Shown: positions 58,517-64,000 of the stretch, in pieces
Layout of the letters: every line of letters starts with the position of its first letter
How positions within the stretch are numbered: position 1 is the first letter of the stretch
Assembly (NCBI GenBank): GCA_023450085.1
Contig: JAEXHI010000037.1
Location: 62,001-126,000 of the forward strand
Reading direction: 5' to 3'
Source of the DNA: Bacteroidota bacterium
GTDB lineage: Bacteria > Bacteroidota > Bacteroidia > Sphingobacteriales > Sphingobacteriaceae
Length of the DNA stretch: 64,000 bases
Translations under genes and position numbers: made by a program
The notes under the pieces: generated by a model
The model's input: the letters and a program-made list of their open reading frames with translations, nothing else
Database searches by the model: none
What the model was told of the DNA's origin: nothing

Positions 58517-60040
58517 ATGAAGCAAGCATTTTCTCTTTTCGATTTTAAGCAGCCCATTAATTATAAGAATGAGATTTTGGCAGGCTTAACGGTAGCTATG
58601 ACCATGATTCCCGAGTCGTTGTCATTTGCGATACTGGCTGGTTTTCCACCGCTTACTGGTTTGTATGCTGCTTTTATCATGGGCTTGGTTACGGCAGTAC
58701 TTGGAGGTAGACCTGGGCTGGTTTCGGGCGGAGCTGGTGCGACGGTGATTACTCTCATTGCTTTAATGAAACTGCATGGGCTGGAATATGTGTTTGCTGC
58801 CGTAGTTGTGGCGGGAATTATCCAAATTACGGTGGGTGTTTTTAAATTGGGTAAGTTTGTAAGGTTGGTGCCCCAATCGGTAATGTATGGTTTTGTGAAT
58901 GGTTTGGCCATTGTGATATTCATGTCGCAGTTGGACCAATTTAAGGTGAGGGAAACTGGCGAATGGTTGAGTGGTACGGCATTATATACCATGTTGGGCT
59001 TGGTTGCCCTAACTATTGCCATTGTGTGGCTTTGGCCTAAAATTACCAAAGCGGTCCCTGCCTCATTAGTGGCTATTTTAGCTGTTTTTGGTATTGTGCT
59101 GATTGGTGGTGTTCAAACCAAAACGGTAAGTGACATTGCTTCGGTGGCAGGTGGTTTGCCTCCTTTTCATATTCCGCAAGTGCCTTTTAATTTTGAAACC
59201 TTGCAAATTGTATTTCCTTTTGGTTTAATTATGGCCATGGTAGGTTTAACCGAAGGTTTGCTCACCTTGAATTTGGTAGATGAGATTGTAGGCAATAAAG
59301 GTAATGGTAACAGGGAATGCATAGCTCAGGGAAGTGCTAATATTTTAAATGGTTTCTTTTTTGGGATGGGTGGTTGCCCTATGATTGCTCAAACTTTGGT
59401 CAACTTATCTGCTGGGGCTAGGGCAAGACTGTCGGCTATTATTGCGGCCTTCACCATTTTGCTGATTATATTGGTAGGAGCACCAGTTATTGGGAAATTA
59501 CCCATGGCAGCTTTGGTGGGAGTAATGATGATGGTAGCCATTGGCACTTTTGAGTGGAGCAGTTTAAGGGTGATTAATAAAATGCCTAAATCTGATATTT
59601 TTATTGGTGTGGTAGTAGCCGCAGTGACGGTATTGATGCACAACTTGGCACTTGCTGTTTTAATAGGAGTGATTTTATCAGCACTGGTTTTTGCCTGGGA
59701 AAGTGCCAGACGGATTAGGGCTAGAAAACACATAGATGAGGACGGCGTGAAACATTACGAGATTTATGGACCGTTGTTCTTTGGTTCGACCGCGGCTTTT
59801 TTAGAAAAATTTGATGTTCAGGACGACCCCGAAATGGTGGTGATTGATTTTAAGGATAGTCGCATTAGTGATATGAGTGCGATAGATGCTGTTCATAAAA
59901 TTACGGAGCGCTATCGTAAACTAAATAAAAAAGTTACGCTTAGACATTTGAGTGCCGATAGCAGGTTGTTGCTAAGAAACGCAGGGAATATCATCGAAGT
60001 AAATATTGATGACCCAACTTATAAAGTGGCGGATAAGTAA
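58517..60040 (+). CDS. SulP-family anion transporter with STAS domain
   Basis: A 507-residue inner-membrane protein with about twelve helices (about 15-405) and a cytoplasmic STAS domain (about 415-500, VVIDFKDSRISDMSAIDAVH). The SulP signature MTMIPESLSFAILAGFPPLTGLYAAF (about 29-54) is present, as is FGMGGCPMIAQTLVN near 283. Members exchange or import sulfate or bicarbonate; the Bacteroidota forms are mostly uncharacterised. It stands alone: no sulfate-assimilation or carbonic-anhydrase gene is adjacent, so the substrate is open. Confidence 0.93.
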   Translation: MKQAFSLFDFKQPINYKNEILAGLTVAMTMIPESLSFAILAGFPPLTGLYAAFIMGLVTAVLGGRPGLVSGGAGATVITLIALMKLHGLEYVFAAVVVAGIIQITVGVFKLGKFVRLVPQSVMYGFVNGLAIVIFMSQLDQFKVRETGEWLSGTALYTMLGLVALTIAIVWLWPKITKAVPASLVAILAVFGIVLIGGVQTKTVSDIASVAGGLPPFHIPQVPFNFETLQIVFPFGLIMAMVGLTEGLLTLNLVDEIVGNKGNGNRECIAQGSANILNGFFFGMGGCPMIAQTLVNLSAGARARLSAIIAAFTILLIILVGAPVIGKLPMAALVGVMMMVAIGTFEWSSLRVINKMPKSDIFIGVVVAAVTVLMHNLALAVLIGVILSALVFAWESARRIRARKHIDEDGVKHYEIYGPLFFGSTAAFLEKFDVQDDPEMVVIDFKDSRISDMSAIDAVHKITERYRKLNKKVTLRHLSADSRLLLRNAGNIIEVNIDDPTYKVADK

Positions 60041-60199
60041 ATTAGTTAATTAGCAGATTTTTTAATGAGATAATTGGATAATAAAAACACCCTTTTAGTG
60101 AGGAGCTATACGTTGCAGGGATCACGATATGAAATGCTCGGTAGTGTTTGAACAAAATCCGAAGGATTTCGATCGTTATAGCACAAACGTTCCAAAAGC

Positions 60200-60266
60200 A
60201 TACGACTCTGTAGGAGTCGTATCATCTTTAGTCAGTTTTTGATAGGTATTTGACCTCTTCGAGGTC
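60200..60266. repeat. Two perfect intergenic hairpins
   Basis: ATACGACTC and GAGTCGTAT (60200-60208 and 60214-60222), then GACCTC and GAGGTC (60252-60257 and 60261-60266). They lie in the gene-free stretch 60041-60487 downstream of sulP. The rest of the stretch holds TTAGCTAATT-type low-complexity words at both ends and nothing that looks coding. Confidence 0.75.
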
Positions 60267-60397
60267 TTGAGAATATAGGATAAAGTCTAAAATCCCTCTA
60301 GTCAATGTTGTTCGGGATTACGCTGCTATTAACATTGGCTAATCATCATATTTGCAAATGAGCTAATTTATTGATGAGGTCATTGGTTAATAAAAAA

Positions 60398-60435
60398 CGC
60401 CATTTCGGTGCCGAAAGTTCGGGGTCGAAATGACG
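60398..60435. repeat. CATTTCGG/TCGAAATGACG palindromic repeat, short copy
   Basis: CGCCATTTCGG faces GGTCGAAATGACG, and GCCGAAAGTTCGGG lies inside. It is a shortened relative of the GTCATTTCGA repeats at 29401, 29625 and 38474. It lies 52 bases from the fabV stop codon. Confidence 0.75.
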
Positions 60436-60487
60436 TTATATACTTTAAAATTAGCTAATTAAAATATCAGCTAATCATCACATTAAA

Positions 60488-61684
60488 TTATGCTTTTTGC
60501 AATCCAGGGATTTCTACCATTTCATTAGCTTCTGCTTGGTAGTCTACGCCTTCTACATCAAAACCAAAAAGGTTTAAGAAGTCGTGTTTGTAGCCAGCTA
60601 AATCGCCAGTAGTTGGTAAAGTCTCTGTATCTGCAGTTTTCCAAAGTTCCGCTACTTTAGCTTGTACGTCGTCACGCATTTCCCAGTCATCAATTCTGAT
60701 ACGACCTTTATCATCTACCAAAACGTCTCCGCCAGTATAAAGTCTTTCATTGAATAAACGTTGGATTTGCTCAATGCAACCCTCGTGAAGTCCCATTTCT
60801 TTCATCGTTTTGTACAAGAAAGAAATGTATAACGGAATTACAGGAATAGCTGAACTCGCTTGGGTAACTAATGCTTTGTTTACTGAAACATAAGCTTTGC
60901 CCTTAAGGTCTGCTAATTTATCGGTAATAGTAAATGCTGTCGCTTCCAAATGGTCTTTTGCACGACCAATGGTACCTTTGCGGTAAACCGCTTCAGTAAC
61001 TTTTGGACCAATGTATGAATAAGCCACTGTCGTTGCACCTTCTGCCAAAGCACCAGCTGCTTTTAGGTCATCTATCCACATTTCCCAGTCTTCGCCACCC
61101 ATTACGGCAATGGTATTTTCAATTTCTTCTTCATTAGCAGGCTCAATGCTCACTTCTGATACAATGCCTGTATGGAAATCAACTGTTTTATCACTGAAAG
61201 TGCCACCAATAGGTTTTAAAGTAGAACGGTGTGTTACGCCAGTTTTTGGATTAGTTCTTACTGGAGAAGCCAAGCTATAGATAATTAAATCTACCTGACC
61301 CCAATCTGCCTTGATTAAATCAATGGTTTGTTGTTTTACTTCGTTAGAAAAAGCATCACCATTAATGCTTTTAGCATATAAACCATCAGCAATTGCTTGT
61401 TTTTCAAATGCTGCAGTGTTATACCATCCTGGAGACGCAGTTTTGCCCTCTTTAGGTTCTTTTTCGAAATAAACACCAATGGTAGAAGCTCCAGAGCCAT
61501 AAGCCGCAGTTATTCTAGAGGCTAAGCCAAAGCCAGTTGAAGCACCAATTACTAATACACGTTTAGGGCCATTGATAGCGCCTTTAGATTTTACGTATTC
61601 AATTTGGTTTTTAACGTTTTGTGCAGCACCATCTGGATGAGCTGTTAAACAAATAAAACCACGCATTCTAGGTTCAATAATCAT
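60488..61684 (-). CDS. fabV: Trans-2-enoyl-ACP/CoA reductase, FabV type
   Basis: A 398-residue NADH-dependent enzyme that performs the last reduction in fatty-acid elongation. FabV marks: MIIEPRMRGFICLTAHPDGA at the start, the nucleotide-binding RVLVIGASTGFGLASRI near 42-58, and the catalytic Y-x8-K as Tyr234 and Lys243 in YRKGTIGRAK. FabV enzymes are less sensitive to triclosan than FabI. It has its own strong promoter and no fab neighbours, so it may add to or replace FabI; that depends on the rest of the genome. Confidence 0.97.
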   Translation of the reverse strand: MIIEPRMRGFICLTAHPDGAAQNVKNQIEYVKSKGAINGPKRVLVIGASTGFGLASRITAAYGSGASTIGVYFEKEPKEGKTASPGWYNTAAFEKQAIADGLYAKSINGDAFSNEVKQQTIDLIKADWGQVDLIIYSLASPVRTNPKTGVTHRSTLKPIGGTFSDKTVDFHTGIVSEVSIEPANEEEIENTIAVMGGEDWEMWIDDLKAAGALAEGATTVAYSYIGPKVTEAVYRKGTIGRAKDHLEATAFTITDKLADLKGKAYVSVNKALVTQASSAIPVIPLYISFLYKTMKEMGLHEGCIEQIQRLFNERLYTGGDVLVDDKGRIRIDDWEMRDDVQAKVAELWKTADTETLPTTGDLAGYKHDFLNLFGFDVEGVDYQAEANEMVEIPGLQKA

Positions 61685-61724
61685 AATTTTGTTATTATAA
61701 TGCCAATTGCTGGCAATCCTTCGT

Positions 61725-61755
61725 CAAAGCTACCTTTTTTTTTGTGCTCTACAAA
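61725..61755 (-). promoter_or_regulatory. Strong Bacteroidota promoter for fabV
   Basis: On the minus strand TTTG (61752-61755) is followed after 19 bases by TAGCTTTG (61725-61732). Both boxes and the spacing fit the Bacteroidota consensus. The leader before fabV is about 35 bases. Confidence 0.8.
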
Positions 61756-61765
61756 TTTAGAAAGT

Positions 61766-61912
61766 ACCTTGGTGGGCTGTCGCTTGGTGGTTATCACGGG
61801 CTGAAATATTTTTTGAAAAGCGAAGCCCGTAGTAATGGCCAATGTAGCCCTTTGCTACGTTCAAATGGCTTCATTACGCTGTGCTTCATTTTGCCATAAC
61901 CACTTCCAAGGT
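61766..61912. repeat. 147-bp element bounded by inverted repeats
   Basis: The left end has ACCTTGG (61766) and GTGGTTAT, and the right end ATAACCAC and CCAAGGT (61912). Inside, CGGGCT pairs with AGCCCG (61797-61829), and GTAGTAATGGCC and CTACGTTC..ATTAC give further partial pairing. It lies in the gene-free stretch 61756-62327 between fabV and the TPR gene. It resembles a miniature palindromic element; no target-site repeat is clear. Confidence 0.6.
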
Positions 61913-61952
61913 TTATTTTACAATGGTGGTGGATATGGCTGCTTGTTTAGTA

Positions 61953-61989
61953 TCCTCCCCCTTGCCCCCTCGAAGAGGGGGATATGCAA
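61953..61989 (-). repeat. CCCCCTCGAAGAGGGGG repeat, copy 2
   Basis: TCCTCCCCCTTGCCCCCTC, GAA, GAGGGGGATATGCAA. On the minus strand it matches the copy at 56774-56809 with few changes. One TTC-for-TTT change at the tip and the CAAG insertion are the main differences. Confidence 0.9.
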
Positions 61990-62129
61990 GGAGTTTAACC
62001 GATATGTGTTTTCTTTATGAGAGCTAACCTCGACAATTTTGGGAAGTGGATTAAGCAGAAAGTATTAACGGTTAATACCCTTTACGTTTTATGCTTTAAA
62101 TTTTAAATCCTTAATTTTTAAATATTTAC

Positions 62130-62137
62130 TATATTTG
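62130..62137 (+). promoter_or_regulatory. Bacteroidota -7 box upstream of the TPR gene
   Basis: TATATTTG is an exact -7 match. It is 190 bases before the TPR gene's start and 16 bases before a short 31-codon frame. No good TTTG lies 19-20 bases upstream, so the assignment is provisional. Confidence 0.45.
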
Positions 62138-62153
62138 CCGAAATAATAAAATC

Positions 62154-62249
62154 ATGCTACGTCTAATACATATCCAAAATCAATGCGCTTGCCAGTCTAT
62201 TTGGCCAAGTAGCTTGGATATTGACTTTAGTTTTATCTCAGGCTACTAG
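62154..62249 (+). other. 31-codon leader frame or gene remnant
   Basis: An ATG-started frame of 31 codons ends at TAG 62247-62249. It begins MLRLIHIQN and ends with SLDIDFSFISGY. That beginning and end resemble the N terminus of RecN (ML-x-LxIxN...LxIxF...xxISG), but the Walker A that should follow is missing. It may be a short degraded recN piece, a leader peptide of the TPR gene, or chance. It starts 16 bases after a -7 box. Confidence 0.3.
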
Positions 62250-62327
62250 CATTTCTTTCTAAAAACGCATTTCAATTTATTCAATTAAAAATAATCTGGT
62301 GGGAACATCAGGCACACAATATTATAT

Positions 62328-62852
62328 ATGGACATTTTATATACTGTAGAAGAAAAGTATCTACAGGCAATGGACGAACTCAATTACGGCGAAACTCCAA
62401 AGGCAATGCACTTGCTGAAAGAGTTAATTGCTACTGATGATACTTATGCCAGGGCGCACTATGGCCTTGGAACCATTTACCATTATTACATTAAGGATTA
62501 CAAAGCAGCGGGGTATTATTATCAAACAGGAATGGATCTAGATGAAACCATTCCAGATTTGTACGAAGATTACCTCAAATTATTGGTAACGCTTCAGTTG
62601 CATAAAAAAATAGAACAAGTAACTGCCAAAGCGCTTGAAGTACCAGGGGTTAACCTTGCCAGAATTTACGAAATGATTGGCGTTTATGAAGAACAACGTC
62701 AAAATTTTGCATTGGCAAAACAACATTACCAAAAGGCAGCTTCAATTACTGTAGTAGATAATGAGCACGACTTGCTACAAGGGCATTTGAAAAGAGTGTC
62801 GGGCAAGTTAAAAGCGAAGCAGCAAATGGTTTACGCTTATGAAGGGAGTTAA
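62328..62852 (+). CDS. TPR-repeat protein, cytoplasmic
   Basis: A 174-residue protein made of about four tetratricopeptide-like helical pairs (for example YARAHYGLGTIYHYYIKDYK near 45-64 and NLARIYEMIGVYEEQRQNFA near 109-128). No signal peptide or catalytic motif. Such proteins are adaptors in protein complexes. The stop codon lies inside a perfect 20-base palindrome that is its terminator. No partner can be named from the neighbourhood. Confidence 0.85.
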   Translation: MDILYTVEEKYLQAMDELNYGETPKAMHLLKELIATDDTYARAHYGLGTIYHYYIKDYKAAGYYYQTGMDLDETIPDLYEDYLKLLVTLQLHKKIEQVTAKALEVPGVNLARIYEMIGVYEEQRQNFALAKQHYQKAASITVVDNEHDLLQGHLKRVSGKLKAKQQMVYAYEGS

Positions 62853-62868
62853 TATTAACTCCCTTTTT
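62844..62868 (+). terminator. Terminator overlapping the stop codon of the TPR gene
   Basis: GGGAGTTAATATTAACTCCC is a perfect 20-base palindrome (62844-62863), followed by TTTTT. The stop codon TAA is at 62850-62852, inside the left arm. Confidence 0.92.
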
Positions 62869-62931
62869 GCATAAAGGCCATATTTGTTTCTATGTATTGT
62901 TCTTGTTACTTTTGGTCATAATCATTTCGTC

Positions 62932-64000
62932 ATGACGCCAATATCCCTTATTAAGAAACAGCTAGTTATATGCCTATTCTTTTTATTGGGATTTTTTTCG
63001 GCCTTTGGCCAAAATCAAAACGATACCCTGTTAAATAGCCAAGGTCTTCAAAAGCTAACCGCACTTAATAACTGGTACTACCGTAACGTTAGGCAATATG
63101 ATAGTGTAAAAGCTTTTCAGGCATTTAGCAATTTGCAAAAACAGGCTACTAAAGTAGACGATAAAATTTGTTTGGCGGCGGTAACTTTTTATCGAGGGCA
63201 ATATTTGGCTATTAAAGTTAATCAAGACAGCTTGGGTGTTAACAGCATGAAGCAGGGGATTAAAATGGCTGAGTTGAATAAGCAAACGCTGCAAGCTGCC
63301 GAATTTTCCCATCACTTAGGCTATTATTATTTTATCAAAGGAAAATATAGTTCTGCACTTTCCTATATGCTCAAAGCTAATTATGTGTTTCAGCATATCG
63401 GTTATGGGCAAATAGAAGAGCCTGGTTATTTGTTGTACCGTTTGGCCTTTGTATATTATCATTTGCGTAATTATCATGAGGCTTTAAAGCATTTACAAAT
63501 CGCTGTAAAATACCCCAAAAACAGGCCGGTTGTGGATATCTACATTCTCAATACCCTTGGATTGAGTTATCGAGAACTGTATCAGCCTGATAGTGCCAAG
63601 TATTATTTTTTATTGGCTAAAGCCAAGGCCGTAGCTACGAGAGATACCGCTTGGATGGGGATTATTTCTGGAAATATAGGCAACCTTCATCTCAAGGCGC
63701 ACGACTATGCAGGTGCTTTCCCTTTTTTTGAAAATTATTACAAATACAGCTTAATCTCTAAAGATAAAGCCTGTATTGCCGAAGCCTTGATGGGTTTGGC
63801 CGATATTGCTGTTTTTTACAAACGTTATGATGAGGCATTGAAACGTTTGAAGGATGCTGATGCCACCTATCATACCAAACCAGGAAACATACAGGTGGAG
63901 GATTACATTAAGCTGGGTTACTTGTATAATATTTTTTCTAGGGCTTGGGAAGGGAAAGGCAATGCCCAACAATCTTTGTATTATCGTAAGTTGGCCGATG
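62932..64000 (+). CDS. Exported TPR protein, possible sensor kinase or regulator, 3' end missing
   Basis: The frame starts at ATG 62932 and stays open to the end of the window (356 complete codons). A signal peptide or anchor (LVICLFFLLGFFSAFGQNQN) is followed by many TPR-like helical pairs (for example LLYRLAFVYYHLRNYHEALK and IAVFYKRYDEALKRLKDADA). In this phylum, long periplasmic TPR arrays with such a start usually precede a membrane helix and either a histidine kinase or a HTH domain. That C-terminal part lies outside the window, so the activity is not determined. Confidence 0.8.
   Translation, partial: MTPISLIKKQLVICLFFLLGFFSAFGQNQNDTLLNSQGLQKLTALNNWYYRNVRQYDSVKAFQAFSNLQKQATKVDDKICLAAVTFYRGQYLAIKVNQDSLGVNSMKQGIKMAELNKQTLQAAEFSHHLGYYYFIKGKYSSALSYMLKANYVFQHIGYGQIEEPGYLLYRLAFVYYHLRNYHEALKHLQIAVKYPKNRPVVDIYILNTLGLSYRELYQPDSAKYYFLLAKAKAVATRDTAWMGIISGNIGNLHLKAHDYAGAFPFFENYYKYSLISKDKACIAEALMGLADIAVFYKRYDEALKRLKDADATYHTKPGNIQVEDYIKLGYLYNIFSRAWEGKGNAQQSLYYRKLAD

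Noticed and set aside
61835..62020. 61-codon plus-strand frame between fabV and the TPR gene
   Set aside because: It lies across two palindromic elements; the product is Cys- and Pro-rich only because of the repeat composition.

Overview
The window looks like ordinary chromosome from a Bacteroidota bacterium of the Sphingobacteriaceae, most like Pedobacter. The evidence is: SusC/SusD and FecI/FecR signalling genes; three further TonB-dependent receptors; Bacteroidota-type promoters (TTTG about 19-20 bases before TAnnTTTG, best seen before fabV and the transglycosylase); a bacillithiol gene (bshA); BACON-free lipoproteins with short lipoboxes; moderate A+T; and many short intergenic palindromic repeats. 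No rRNA, tRNA, CRISPR array, phage or transposase gene was seen. The genus is an inference from gene content, not from a marker gene.

Layout. 0-2.2 kb: the C-terminal part of a large MG2/plug-type envelope protein, then four ~135 bp tandem repeat units, each bounded by its own inverted repeat. 2.2-7.3 kb: lipoprotein and TonB receptor, then a PadR-PspC pair with a palindromic operator. 7.8-11.8 kb: S41 protease, MurQ, an acidic unknown protein and a Bax-inhibitor-1 membrane protein. 11.9-17.3 kb: a SAM-I riboswitch controlling metH and metF, with a GIY-YIG nuclease gene between oppositely oriented palindromic repeats separating the two met genes. 17.5-25.8 kb: a minus-strand FecI-type sigma / FecR / SusC / SusD / lipoprotein / di-haem peroxidase / 41-residue membrane protein operon. 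26-29.4 kb: two small exported proteins and another TonB receptor.

29.7-36.7 kb: a glucoside-use locus, with a divergent Nudix-like regulator whose Nudix box is degenerate, two palindromes in the shared control region, then TonB receptor, GH3 glycosidase and MFS sugar permease. 36.9-42.4 kb: a GH10-like secreted hydrolase, proBA, and a TetR-nitroreductase pair with twin operators. 42.6-51.3 kb: OM barrel, DUF1398, exported MsrA, 2OG-Fe(II) oxygenase, OstA-like LPS transport protein, TilS, a small membrane protein and BshA. 51.4-60 kb: lipocalin-like lipoprotein, lactonase, pseudouridine synthase with a long disordered head, lytic transglycosylase, FAD/2Fe-2S reductase, an A+T-rich membrane protein, pirin and SulP transporter. 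60.5-64 kb: FabV, several palindromic repeats, a TPR protein and the start of a second, exported TPR protein cut by the window end.

The most unusual material is in the DNA between genes: several families of palindromic repeats, one of which appears to contribute a hairpin inside the SAM riboswitch, and one of which brackets the GIY-YIG gene that splits metH from metF.
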